Shown here one piece after another: positions 24,640 to 32,441 of a DNA stretch of 39,895 nucleotides. Below the pieces are notes generated by a model. It was not told the DNA's origin. It made no database searches and saw only the letters and a program-made list of their open reading frames with translations. The DNA comes from Gp6-AA40 sp046765795. GTDB taxonomy: Bacteria > Acidobacteriota > Vicinamibacteria > Vicinamibacterales > UBA2999. Within the stretch, counting starts at the first letter, position 1; each line of letters starts with the position of its first letter. The translations under genes and the position numbers were made by a program. The stretch is from NCBI GenBank assembly GCA_046765795.1, contig JBKPRH010000431.1, forward strand, positions 1 through 39,895, read 5' to 3'.

Positions 24640-24677
24640 GCTTGACCCCAACCTGCTCTGACCTGGCCTGCGCGTTC

Positions 24678-24700
24678 CAAACGCCTTCGCCTGGCGTTTG
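24678..24700. terminator. Hairpin after the kinase gene (possible terminator)
   Basis: CAAACGCC and GGCGTTTG form a perfect 8-base stem with a 7-base loop (TTCGCCT), 38 bases after the kinase stop. No T-run follows; the next bases (CTTGACAGCG) begin a promoter-like sequence. It may act as a weak or Rho-assisted terminator, or simply as an mRNA 3' stem. Confidence 0.45.
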
Positions 24701-24701
24701 C

Positions 24702-24731
24702 TTGACAGCGTTTTGTGGGCAGGATTACTGT
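24702..24731 (+). promoter_or_regulatory. Candidate sigma-70 promoter for the 24775 gene
   Basis: A consensus -35 TTGACA (24702-24707), an 18-base spacer and a weak -10 TACTGT (24726-24731). Transcription would begin about 37 bases before the ATG at 24775, which has AGGAG at 24763-24767. The perfect -35 is the main support; the -10 matches three of six positions. Confidence 0.45.
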
Positions 24732-24774
24732 TCAGCTAAGCCCTACTTACCGGTCACCACACCAGGAGCGGATC

Positions 24775-25296
24775 ATGCGGAAGACACTGCTCGCGCTGGG
24801 GGTCCTGGTCATCTACGGCATCACGTCAGGCGAGTTGTTCGCCTGCGGCGACAAGTTCCTCGTCGCCAGTCGCGGCACGCGCTATCAGCGCGCCGGTCAG
24901 GCACGTGAGACCGCGTCAATCCTCATCTATCTGCCAGCCTCGTCAACGCTGCCGAAAGCCATGGCCCGCGTCTCAGAAGACGTGACGCGGAAAGCCGGCT
25001 ATCGACTGATCAACGTGTCGAACACCAGCGAGCTCGAACAAGCGCTTCGTCAGGGCGGTTGGGATCTGCTGCTGACCGATCTCGCCGACATGCAGACGAT
25101 ACGTGGCCGGGTCACCGGCACGACTGCGCCACTGGTCGTCCCTGTCGCGTACCAGGTGACCGGGACGGAGCTCGCGCTCGCCAAGAAGGAATATCAACGC
25201 GTGCTCAAAGGGCCGATCAAGACGTACGCGTTCCTCTCGGCGATCGACGACTTGCTCGCACAGCGCGCCAAACTCCTGAAATCGAAGACCGCCTAA
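24775..25296 (+). CDS. Exported protein of unknown function, possibly receiver-like fold
   Basis: 173 residues from ATG 24775 with AGGAG eight bases upstream; an ATG at 24715 lies before the promoter-like sequence and is rejected. The N-terminus (MRKTLLALGVLVIYGITSG) is a signal peptide; ELFACG could serve as a weak lipobox, making it a lipoprotein. The mature part alternates strands and helices (ASILIYLPASS, KAGYRLINVS, GGWDLLLTDLAD, PLVVPVAYQVTG), ending with IKTYAFLSAIDDLLAQ. This pattern resembles a response-regulator receiver but without a clearly conserved acidic pocket. It precedes the outer-membrane barrel gene by nine bases, so the two are probably co-transcribed. Confidence 0.65.
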   Translation: MRKTLLALGVLVIYGITSGELFACGDKFLVASRGTRYQRAGQARETASILIYLPASSTLPKAMARVSEDVTRKAGYRLINVSNTSELEQALRQGGWDLLLTDLADMQTIRGRVTGTTAPLVVPVAYQVTGTELALAKKEYQRVLKGPIKTYAFLSAIDDLLAQRAKLLKSKTA

Positions 25297-25304
25297 AAGC
25301 GAGC

Positions 25305-26174
25305 ATGCGATCGATCCTCGTCGCGCTCGCTCTTGCGATCAGCAGTGTCTCTGCGCACGCGCAAGCCTGGGTTCCGCCTGCCGGCATCGGCGTGGTGAAC
25401 GTGGTCTATCAAGCGATCAACAACACAAACCATCGGCTCGCCGATGGTTCGCTGTTCGACGGCTACGATAGCCTCAGTCGCGGCGTCCTTTTCTCGATCG
25501 ATTACGCCTTCACCGATCGCCTGTCGATCACCGTCGGCATTCCCTATCTCGGCTCGAAGTACACAGGACCCGAACCGAGCTTCTTTGGTCTGGCTGTGGA
25601 CGATTGCTTCTGCTGGCAGCATGGATGGCAGGACTTCGGGGCCACCGCACGCTACAACATCGCGAACGGACCGTTTGCGGTAACGCCGTCGATCGCATTC
25701 GGCGTGCCGAGCCACAACTACGACTACTTCGGCGAAGCCGTGCTCGGGCGCAACCTCAATGAGATTCGTCTGGCTATTGACGTCGGTCGCCGGCTCGATG
25801 CCATCTCCGACAGGCTGTCGGTATCAGCTCGCTACTCCTATGCCATCGTCGAGAAAGTGCTCGATTTGCCGAACAACCGCAGCAACATCGCGGTTGATGC
25901 CGACATTCTCGCGACGAGAAAGTTGGCCACGCGTGTTGGCGTGGCCTGGCAGCGTTCACACGGTGGGCTGACGTCCAACGAAGTCGCGACCGAGGAGCAG
26001 ATCTCGCAGTACGACCGCATTCTCAAGGACAACAACTTTCACATCTCCGGCGGCGTGTCGTACTCCTTGCCCAAAGTGGATGTATTCGCGTCCTACGTCT
26101 ACTACGCCGCCGGCACCGACACGCACGTCGGCCGCGCGATCACAGCCGGACTGAGCTTTCCATTCGAGCGCTAG
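25305..26174 (+). CDS. Putative outer-membrane beta-barrel protein
   Basis: 289 residues from ATG 25305, followed directly by a signal peptide (ILVALALAISSVSAHA). The mature region is rich in alternating amphipathic strands: VLFSIDYAFTDRLSITVGIPYL, GATARYNIANGPFAVTPSIAFG, RLSVSARYSYAIVEKVL, RKLATRVGVAWQRSH, FHISGGVSYSLPKVDVFASYVYY. The last residues, AITAGLSFPFER, end in the aromatic-containing strand typical of barrels. No enzyme motif seen. Family resembles MetA-pathway/phenol-degradation type barrel proteins only loosely. Earlier in-frame ATG codons fall inside the upstream gene. The 3' end overlaps the convergent gene by 35 bases. Confidence 0.7.
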   Translation: MRSILVALALAISSVSAHAQAWVPPAGIGVVNVVYQAINNTNHRLADGSLFDGYDSLSRGVLFSIDYAFTDRLSITVGIPYLGSKYTGPEPSFFGLAVDDCFCWQHGWQDFGATARYNIANGPFAVTPSIAFGVPSHNYDYFGEAVLGRNLNEIRLAIDVGRRLDAISDRLSVSARYSYAIVEKVLDLPNNRSNIAVDADILATRKLATRVGVAWQRSHGGLTSNEVATEEQISQYDRILKDNNFHISGGVSYSLPKVDVFASYVYYAAGTDTHVGRAITAGLSFPFER

Positions 26175-26814
26175 CCGCATCGGGCGAGACCGCAACGATG
26201 CGGCAGGAGAAGGAGAAGAGGCCAGCGCGCGACGTCGCGCGGATCGTCTCGCCAGCACCCTCTCCCGCAGGAATCGTTCCCGATAGCACCATCACATAGC
26301 CCACGCCACCTCGCGCGACACGCTGTCCATCGATAAACAACTGTTCCGCGAAGCACGGATCGTTCTGGAACCGGATCGCATGGCCTTTGTAAGTCACGTC
26401 CCACGCAATCACCGACCGCAGGGAGACAGCGATCAGCGCGATGCCGATCACGGTCGACGAGATCGCTATCACACTCGGGCCACCACCGGCACGAAACCAC
26501 ATCGCGACTCCGGCGGCGCCAAGCAGGACCCCGGCCATCGGAACGATCGTCTGGATCGCGCGCTGACGCGTGTCGGCGGCCTCGAGCAACAGCGTTTCAG
26601 TGCCAGCGCTGTGATCGGTCACCTTCGATCGGCGGCGACCTACCAACAAACTGTAAACGGTCGGAAAGATCACGGCCCAGATCAACCACGGCGGCAATCT
26701 GGCAAACCCGCTTGCGGCACCCGCCAATACGCCCAACAGCAGCGTGAGCCCGATCACCAGTGCGATGGTTCTGCCCGGTCCTGACACATTCAGCTGACCG
26801 CTGCCCATACTCAC
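26140..26814 (-). CDS. Membrane protein of unknown function
   Basis: 224 residues from ATG 26814 (or 26808). Four hydrophobic segments: about 16-38 (TIALVIGLTLLLGVLAGA), 41-58 (PPWLIWAVIFPTVYSLLV), 89-107 (IVPMAGVLLGAAGVAMWF) and 113-138 (SVIAISSTVIGIALIAVS). The C-terminal ~85 residues are soluble (GHAIRFQNDPCFAEQLFIDG, GGVGYVMVLSGTIPAGEGAG, FSFSCRIVAVS) and look strand-rich. It converges on the barrel gene with a 35-base overlap and diverges from the ECF sigma gene with a 45-base gap, so its promoter may be shared with the sigma factor. I do not recognise the family. Confidence 0.6.
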   Translation of the reverse strand: MSMGSGQLNVSGPGRTIALVIGLTLLLGVLAGAASGFARLPPWLIWAVIFPTVYSLLVGRRRSKVTDHSAGTETLLLEAADTRQRAIQTIVPMAGVLLGAAGVAMWFRAGGGPSVIAISSTVIGIALIAVSLRSVIAWDVTYKGHAIRFQNDPCFAEQLFIDGQRVARGGVGYVMVLSGTIPAGEGAGETIRATSRAGLFSFSCRIVAVSPDAASARMESSVRL

Positions 26815-26836
26815 CTCAGACGCTTTCGCGCGGAAA

Positions 26837-26851
26837 GGTTACAGAGGTTAC
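26837..26851. promoter_or_regulatory. Direct repeat GGTTAC-AGA-GGTTAC between divergent genes
   Basis: Two perfect GGTTAC hexamers, nine bases apart, in the 45-base gap between the divergent membrane protein and the ECF sigma gene, ending eight bases before the GTG start at 26860. It may be an operator or part of an ECF-type promoter. No experimental or family evidence supports either. Confidence 0.4.
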
Positions 26852-26859
26852 TATTCGCC

Positions 26860-27567
26860 GTGCCATTCGAGACCACACGGTGGAGCCTGGTCGTCGCCGC
26901 CGGCAGCGGCGACTCGTCCTCCGCGCGCGCAGCGCTGGCGACGCTGTGCGAAACCTATTGGTATCCGCTCTACGCCTACGTCCGTCGTCGCGGCACGAGC
27001 GCGGACGATGCCCGCGATCTCACCCAAGGATTTTTCACGTCATTGCTGGAGCGACGAGACTTCGAGCATCTGCGTCAGGAGCGTGGCCGCTTTCGGGCGT
27101 TTCTGCTGGCCTCGCTCCAGCACTTTCTCGCCAACGATGCGGCCCGGCGCCGGACGCAGAAGCGGGGTGGCGACATCACGTTTCTTCCGCTTGCGTTTGA
27201 CGAAGCCGAAGGCCGGTATCGAATCGAGCCGGCAGAATCTACCACGCCGGAGACACTCTACGAACGCCGCTGGGCGCTGACGGTCATCGATCGCGTGCTC
27301 AATGAGCTGCGACGCGAGTGGGAAGCAGACGGTCGCGAGACTGAATTCGCCGAACTCAAATCATGCCTGTTGGGCGTCAATCCGTCGGGAGGCTACGCGG
27401 CGATCGCCGCACGTCTCGGCACCAGTGAAGGCGCAGTGAAGACGGCGGTGCACCGTTTGCGCAGAAAGTTTCAGAACGCGCTTCGCAAGGACATCGCCGA
27501 AACCGTCTCGGATCCCGGCGACGTGGACGACGAAATTCGCTACCTCGTGCGGGCACTCGGCGCGTAA
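26860..27567 (+). CDS. ECF-family RNA polymerase sigma factor (kinase-associated type)
   Basis: 235 residues from GTG 26860 (MPFETTRWSLVVAAGSG). The opening TTRWSLVVAAG is a hallmark of the sigma-70 group found beside Ser/Thr kinases in Acidobacteriota and Planctomycetes. Region 2: ALATLCETYWYPLYAYVRRRG followed by DDARDLTQGFFTSLLERRDF and RFRAFLLASLQHFLAND. Region 4: GGYAAIAARLGTSEGAVKTAVHRLRRKF, a complete helix-turn-helix. No anti-sigma gene is adjacent; the kinase 30 bases downstream is the likely regulator. Phosphorylation of such sigma factors is known for some groups, but no site can be chosen here. Confidence 0.9.
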   Translation: MPFETTRWSLVVAAGSGDSSSARAALATLCETYWYPLYAYVRRRGTSADDARDLTQGFFTSLLERRDFEHLRQERGRFRAFLLASLQHFLANDAARRRTQKRGGDITFLPLAFDEAEGRYRIEPAESTTPETLYERRWALTVIDRVLNELRREWEADGRETEFAELKSCLLGVNPSGGYAAIAARLGTSEGAVKTAVHRLRRKFQNALRKDIAETVSDPGDVDDEIRYLVRALGA

Positions 27568-27597
27568 CCCCGTCGCGCGATTCTGTCTAATCACCGT

Positions 27598-30500
27598 ATG
27601 GAAGACGTCACCTACCTGCCACGACTGTGTCCCCGGTGCGGCAAGACGTTGGCCGATGACGCCCCCGAGGATCTCTGCGGGGCGTGTCTCCTCGCCGCGG
27701 CGACGGAAACGATCACCCATGCGACGCTCGACGATGCACTCACCGTCGTCTCGAGTGGCGGAGCGGCCGTGCTTCACGCCGCCGCGCCGCAGCTCGCCGA
27801 AGGTCAGTCATGGGGTGAGTATCGCATCGGGCGTCTGCTCGGTCGCGGTGGCATGGGTGAGGTCCACGAGGCCGAGCACGTTGAAAGCGGACGCCGCATC
27901 GCGCTCAAGGTACTGCGCAGCCGACTGCAGGATGCGGACGAGCGCGCACGCTTTCTGCGCGAGGGTCAGCTCGCTGCCTCGATCAGCCATCCGCACACGG
28001 TCTACATCTTCGGCAGCGAGGAAATCGCCGGTGCTCCCGTCATCTCGATGGAGCTGCTGCCTGGCGGCACGCTGAAGGATCGCGTCGCGGCCGAAGGGCC
28101 GCTGCCTCCAGCCGTGGCTGTCTCCGCTGTTCTCGACATCATCGGCGGGCTCGATGCCGCACAAGCGGTCGGCATCCTGCATCGTGACATCAAGCCGTCG
28201 AATTGTTTCGTCGACACCGACGGGTCTGTGAAGGTCGGCGACTTCGGCCTGTCGATTTCGACGCTGGCTCGCGATGTTCACGAACAGCTCGCAACAGGAT
28301 TCGAGGGCACGCCGCAATTTGCCGCACCCGAACAGCTGCGCGGTGAGCCCCTCGATCTGCGCGCCGACATCTATGCCGTCGGCGCAACGCTGTACTACTT
28401 GCTGACTGGCCAGCCACCATTGGAGGCTCGCGACTTGCGCGAGCTCGTTGATCGCGTCATTCACGAGCCGCCGAAATCGCCGCGCGCATTGCGTCCCGAG
28501 ATTCCGGCCGGACTGGCCGCAGTCATCCTGCGGTGTCTCGCCAAATCGCCGGCGCAGCGTCCAGCGTCCTATCCCGCACTCGCCGAACTGCTGCGACCGT
28601 TCTCCGCAATCGGCGAGATGCCGGCGCTTCCACGCCTGCGCATCCTGGCGACCATCGTGGACCTTTTGTTGCTGTCGGCGCCTTTCGAGATCTGGAAAGC
28701 GGTGAGGGCAGACATCACGACGAACGGAGTGACGGCGGATCCGCCATGGCTGCCGTGGGCCTGGTTGGTGAACCTCTCGTACTTCTTCGTACTCGAAGCG
28801 TGGTGGGGCGCGTCGCTAGGCAAACGGCTGTTCGGCCTGCATCTGGCATCGCCAGGCGGGGTCGGCTGGGCGATGCGCGTCGCTCGCCGCACAATCGTCT
28901 TCCACATTCCGTGGATCGTGTTCAGCGCGTTGCTGCTGTCGGTGGGGCCGCTTGGCCCCATGACCGATGTCCCGCTCGGCCCGAACTCAACGCTCAAAGC
29001 GGCGGACACGCGCAGTCTGATCCAGAGCGTCATGACGCTGACGATGATCGCCGCACTTTTTCTCACCGCACGGCGCCGCAACGGCTGGGCGGGTCTTCAT
29101 GAGCTCGCCAGCGGCACACGCGTTGTCTCGCGAGCCGCAGTGCAGATTCGATCTCGACGCTCGACCGGTGCGGCGCTTGCACCCGATGACCTCTCTGCTG
29201 CCCGAGGAACGCGCTACGGACCGTTCATCACCTCCGGTGATTCCCCCGCCATAGACGCCGATCTCGTCGTCGCGTTCGATCCCGTGTTGCGCCGCCGAGT
29301 ATGGATTCACCTCGTGCCACCGCGCACCGATTCGATCGGTCCCGTCCGCCGCGATCTGTCGAGACCTGGACGTTTGCACTGGCTCACCGGCAGGCGGACC
29401 GGCAGTGACAACTGGGACGCGTTCGAGGCGCCGGACGGACAACCGTTGCTCGCCGCGCTTCGCGACGGCACTCCGCAGTGGATCACCTTGAAGTCGTGGC
29501 TGCTGGATCTGTCCACAGAGCTCGTCGCAGCCGCCGCGGACGACTCGATGCCGGTGCTTCGACTCGATCGTCTCTGGGTTCGTGATGACGGCCGTCTCGT
29601 GCTGCTGGACTTCCCCGCCCCTGGCAGCAGCGGTGATGTTGCGAGTCCAACGCTGGCCGACCTCGCACCGGTGCAACTGCTGTCCGCTGTCGCCGAACGC
29701 AGCAGACAAGGTGCGAGCGGATCGTCCGCGTTGATGCCACTGTCGGCTCGCCTGCTGCTCGGCTCGTGGTCGCATCAGACGCCGCCGTCGTTGCCCGACG
29801 CGCACGTCGAGCTCGTAGGCGTCGCGGCGGGACTCGATCGCGTGAAGCGAGCACGACGTGCCTTGCCGATGGTGCTGACGGCGATTCCGCTGCTCGGCAT
29901 CACCAGCTTTATCACTCTCGTGGCCATACCAACGATGGAACGGTTCTTTGGTCGTCAAACGAACGAGATGCTGAGTCTGCTGGAGTCGCTGTCTCAACCA
30001 CGCCCCGGCAGCCGGCTCGTCGATCCATCCGTGCGGCAGGCGATGGAGATCTACGTCGCCGGAACGCATGGCGCCCGACTCAGAGACACCGGGTTCTGGA
30101 ACAGCCCCGTGATGCAGCAAGGCCTTGCCAAACGGCTGCAGCCAACCGCGGACAGCGTCGCCACCCGGCATCCAACTGTGTCGCCGGAGGAACTGGCGCG
30201 GGCGACGACGACCATCGCACCAGAGCTCACACGTCTGCACGAGCGACAGCGGCGCCAGAACTTCGCCGACCTCACTGGACCCATCGTGACGACTGTGATC
30301 GGCGGGATGCTGCTGTTGATTCTTCTCCTCAGTTTCGTCTCGTCGCTGATCGTGCCGGGCGGTCTCTTCACGCGCATGCTCGGACACGCCGTCGTCACGC
30401 GCAACGGTCACGAGATCGGCCGGATGCTCTCCCTTGGACGCGTGCTGGTTGCCTGGGCACCGGCGATTGCGTGGCTGATCTATCTCGCTTCGTCGCCGAA

Positions 30501-30651
30501 AGTGCAGGGCTTCGTGCCGATGCCGCCGAATCCTCTGCTCGGCATGTTCCTGACACTCGCCGCGCTTGGCATTGGCGCGGTCTTCACGATAGTCCGCCCC
30601 GAGCGAGGGCCACACGACTGGCTGTTCGGGACCTGGGTCGTGCCGCGTTAG
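27598..30651 (+). CDS. Membrane Ser/Thr kinase with zinc ribbon, RDD domain, probable pseudokinase and second RDD-like domain
   Basis: 1017 residues from ATG 27598. Order: zinc ribbon CPRC...CGAC at 11-30; active-looking kinase at 77-340 with GRGGMGEV, Lys104, HRDIKPSN (Asp197) and DFGLS (Asp215); RDD-like membrane domain at ~344-512 (LRILATIVDLLLLSAPFEIW to LHELASGTRVV); a probable pseudokinase at ~535-690, where LRLDRLWVRDDG and LVLLDFPAPG occupy the places of the catalytic and DFG loops but lack the key residues; then four further hydrophobic helices and RGPHDWLFGTWVV, which copies the end of an RDD domain. A ~110-residue external loop lies between helices at ~770 and ~898. It follows the ECF sigma gene and probably controls it. 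Confidence 0.88.
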   Translation: MEDVTYLPRLCPRCGKTLADDAPEDLCGACLLAAATETITHATLDDALTVVSSGGAAVLHAAAPQLAEGQSWGEYRIGRLLGRGGMGEVHEAEHVESGRRIALKVLRSRLQDADERARFLREGQLAASISHPHTVYIFGSEEIAGAPVISMELLPGGTLKDRVAAEGPLPPAVAVSAVLDIIGGLDAAQAVGILHRDIKPSNCFVDTDGSVKVGDFGLSISTLARDVHEQLATGFEGTPQFAAPEQLRGEPLDLRADIYAVGATLYYLLTGQPPLEARDLRELVDRVIHEPPKSPRALRPEIPAGLAAVILRCLAKSPAQRPASYPALAELLRPFSAIGEMPALPRLRILATIVDLLLLSAPFEIWKAVRADITTNGVTADPPWLPWAWLVNLSYFFVLEAWWGASLGKRLFGLHLASPGGVGWAMRVARRTIVFHIPWIVFSALLLSVGPLGPMTDVPLGPNSTLKAADTRSLIQSVMTLTMIAALFLTARRRNGWAGLHELASGTRVVSRAAVQIRSRRSTGAALAPDDLSAARGTRYGPFITSGDSPAIDADLVVAFDPVLRRRVWIHLVPPRTDSIGPVRRDLSRPGRLHWLTGRRTGSDNWDAFEAPDGQPLLAALRDGTPQWITLKSWLLDLSTELVAAAADDSMPVLRLDRLWVRDDGRLVLLDFPAPGSSGDVASPTLADLAPVQLLSAVAERSRQGASGSSALMPLSARLLLGSWSHQTPPSLPDAHVELVGVAAGLDRVKRARRALPMVLTAIPLLGITSFITLVAIPTMERFFGRQTNEMLSLLESLSQPRPGSRLVDPSVRQAMEIYVAGTHGARLRDTGFWNSPVMQQGLAKRLQPTADSVATRHPTVSPEELARATTTIAPELTRLHERQRRQNFADLTGPIVTTVIGGMLLLILLLSFVSSLIVPGGLFTRMLGHAVVTRNGHEIGRMLSLGRVLVAWAPAIAWLIYLASSPKVQGFVPMPPNPLLGMFLTLAALGIGAVFTIVRPERGPHDWLFGTWVVPR

Positions 30652-30654
30652 CCA

Positions 30655-31407
30655 TCACGGGTACGAAGAGCGATCGCAACAGATGGCAAGAAGATGATCA
30701 GGAACAAGCGACTCGCGTGTATCAAATGAGTCGCGGGCGTGACCGGACCTGCGCTCCCGCGCCAGGATCGGCTTCAGGGGCGTCTCCGAGGTGAAGGCCC
30801 CGGCCCGCACTTGTAGCATCTCGCCGACCTTCACGAGGGAGCGAACGCGGACGCAACCGAACAGCCGGACCTTGGCGCAGAGCCCCTGGGCATTTTCGAG
30901 GACACCCGTGGCCGGTGTTTCGAATTCGACGCGAGAGTCGAGCTTGAAGTTGCGGGCCAGCTTCTCGTTCCTGTACTCGATCCCGTCGCGGTTGTAGAGG
31001 ACGACGAGTTTGCCGCGGCCGGCGAGGAGCGCGGTCATTTCGAAATCGTGTCCCATCGTGTCCCGTCCGAGGATGACGGTGACGAGGTCCAGCTCGAAGG
31101 CCGCGTCCACGGCGCGAAGCGCCTCTCGGGAGAAATAGAACGTGCACGGTTCCCGGAACACGCCTTGGGTAAGCACGTCGACACTCCCCCATCCCGCCGC
31201 CGCCGCGCGACCGAACACGTCGAGCGCCGTCTTCTCGGGCAGCTCCCGGACACTAACCTGGGCGAGTTCTGGAGCTACCTGGGCGACCCACGCCTTCACC
31301 TCGGGCCTCACCTCGGGGAGGTTGTCGCACAGGGGCTCATGAAATACTTGCGGCTCGGAAAGGACAGCCAGAAGAAGCGCTGCGATGATCATCGTCGGAC
31401 TCACCAC
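30655..31407 (-). CDS. Exported protein of unknown function
   Basis: 250 residues from GTG 31407; ATG 31392 is an alternative start right at a short signal peptide (MIIAALLLAVLSEPQ). The mature part has four or five cysteines (LCDNLPEV, PCTFYF, LCAKVRLFGCVRV) that could pair. Other readable features are LDLVTVILGRDTMGHDFEM and KLVVLYNRDGIEYRNEKLA. The stop lies three bases past the kinase stop on the other strand, a convergent arrangement. No known family recognised. The C-terminal 40 residues are Arg/Ser rich and look less constrained. Confidence 0.5.
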   Translation of the reverse strand: MVSPTMIIAALLLAVLSEPQVFHEPLCDNLPEVRPEVKAWVAQVAPELAQVSVRELPEKTALDVFGRAAAAGWGSVDVLTQGVFREPCTFYFSREALRAVDAAFELDLVTVILGRDTMGHDFEMTALLAGRGKLVVLYNRDGIEYRNEKLARNFKLDSRVEFETPATGVLENAQGLCAKVRLFGCVRVRSLVKVGEMLQVRAGAFTSETPLKPILARERRSGHARDSFDTRESLVPDHLLAICCDRSSYP

Positions 31408-32037
31408 GAGGTTCCGGCCTCGTTCAGGATGCTCGGTGTCTCCAGATCCTGCGTCGGCCTCGACGGGTCAAGTCGCGGGATTATGCCAACCGTGTGCCGT
31501 GTGACAACCGGCCTCTCCTAGCGTCGCCCGCTCGGGCTGTTCTTGACGCTCTTCTGGCCCATCTGCTTGCCTCTGCGTTCGCCCATCCGTTTGTCTATCG
31601 GCTCGTTCGGCTGGGGTGTCCGATGACGCTTTCCTGGCGCATCGACGGAGCCCCGACTGGAGGGTCTCATACGATTCTCCAAGGCTTTCGATTCGTCGTT
31701 CTGCTCGGCCTTACGCACTGCCATGAGTTCATCCCCTAAGTCATGTCGCTCGACAACGACCGCGCAACCGCACCATCGCCGCAGATCGACGGACGCTGGG
31801 AGCCGACCGTGAAGCGCCGCTTCAAACGGTGCAGGACGACGCTCAGCAGCGGACTGTGTTCAGACACTTCTCGGCTGGAGTTGAAGAGCTGATCGCCCAG
31901 GTCTTCTTCGATCCGAATGTTGCGGGACAACGAGACACCGACACGAGGCCCATCGGTTCACGATGACACATCGTGCAACAGGAATCTGTGCACAACAGAA
32001 CGGTCGCGATGCCGGACGAACCGTCGCCCGAGCTCTG
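31408..32037. other. Gene-poor region upstream of the PadR operon
   Basis: About 630 bases without a convincing large gene. It contains one small candidate ORF (31518-31724, minus) and an open minus frame at 31736-31930 without a normal start codon (TTG only) or recognised motif. Codon usage across the region is not obviously coding. No transposase, tRNA or inverted terminal repeats were found. It may hold remnants of lost genes. Confidence 0.5.
31518..31724 (-). CDS. Small basic hypothetical protein
   Basis: 68 residues from ATG 31724. A good ribosome-binding site, AGGGGA at 31732-31737, lies seven bases upstream. The protein is highly charged and basic (RKAEQNDESKALENRMR, DKRMGERRGKQMGQKSVKN) with no hydrophobic segment. 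It could be a small nucleic-acid-binding protein or a chance ORF; the ribosome-binding site is the only strong support. Confidence 0.35.
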   Translation of the reverse strand: MAVRKAEQNDESKALENRMRPSSRGSVDAPGKRHRTPQPNEPIDKRMGERRGKQMGQKSVKNSPSGRR

Positions 32038-32099
32038 CTCTCCTTGACAGTTTAGGAGAGACGAGACTACGCTCTCCTCACCTAACTGATTTAGGAGAG
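32038..32099 (+). promoter_or_regulatory. padR promoter with two matching operator boxes
   Basis: A -35 TTGACA (32044-32049) and a weak -10 TACGCT (32068-32073, 18-base spacer). Two boxes of the form CCT-N6-TTTAGGAGAG lie at 32042-32060 and 32081-32099, 39 bases apart. Each is also flanked as an inverted repeat (CTCTCCT-N9-AGGAGAG at 32038-32060, and CTCTCCT-N14-AGGAGAG at 32072-32099). The first box covers the -35; the second covers the leader and the Shine-Dalgarno (AGGAG) of padR. This is what an autorepressor would need. Confidence 0.75.
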
Positions 32100-32102
32100 C
32101 AG

Positions 32103-32438
32103 ATGGCGGAAGAAGCGTCGCTGCTGCCGGGGACACTGGACCTGCTGATCCTCAAGGCCGTCTCGCTGGCACCGGAGCATGGCTACGGCGTGCTGCTGCG
32201 CATCGAGCAGATCACCGGCGGCGCGCTGCTCGTCGAGCAGGGCGCGCTCTATCCGGCACTGGCGCGACTCGAGCATCAGGGACTGCTCGGATCCGAATGG
32301 GGCACATCCGACAATAACCGCCGCGCCAAGTTCTATCGCCTGACCGCCGCCGGCCGCCGTCGTCTCAAGACCGAGACCGATCGCTGGGACCGCCTGGCGA
32401 TCGCCATGTCGCGGGCGCTTCGCGCTGAAGGAGTGTGA
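32103..32438 (+). CDS. PadR-family transcriptional regulator
   Basis: 111 residues from ATG 32103; the AGGAG of the second operator box is its ribosome-binding site. The family sequence is complete: LLPGTLDLLILKAVSLAPEHGYGVLLRIEQ, LVEQGALYPALARLEHQGLL and KFYRLTAAGRRRLKTETDRW. The winged helix spans residues 8-85 and a short dimerisation helix follows. In Acidobacteriota such PadR proteins commonly precede ADOP permeases, as here (gap of three bases to the next gene). It most likely represses its own operon until a toxic ligand binds; ligand unknown. Confidence 0.93.
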   Translation: MAEEASLLPGTLDLLILKAVSLAPEHGYGVLLRIEQITGGALLVEQGALYPALARLEHQGLLGSEWGTSDNNRRAKFYRLTAAGRRRLKTETDRWDRLAIAMSRALRAEGV

Positions 32439-32441
32439 GCC

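Noticed and set aside
28987..30615. Minus-strand ORF of 542 residues opposite the large kinase
   Set aside because: Antisense frame of a clear kinase/RDD gene; extreme Arg/His/Gln content and no recognisable domain.
31736..31930. Minus-strand open frame of 64 residues in the gap before padR
   Set aside because: Starts with TTG, no ribosome-binding site seen, no recognised motif. Its end overlaps the ribosome-binding site of the 31518-31724 ORF, so a remnant gene cannot be excluded.
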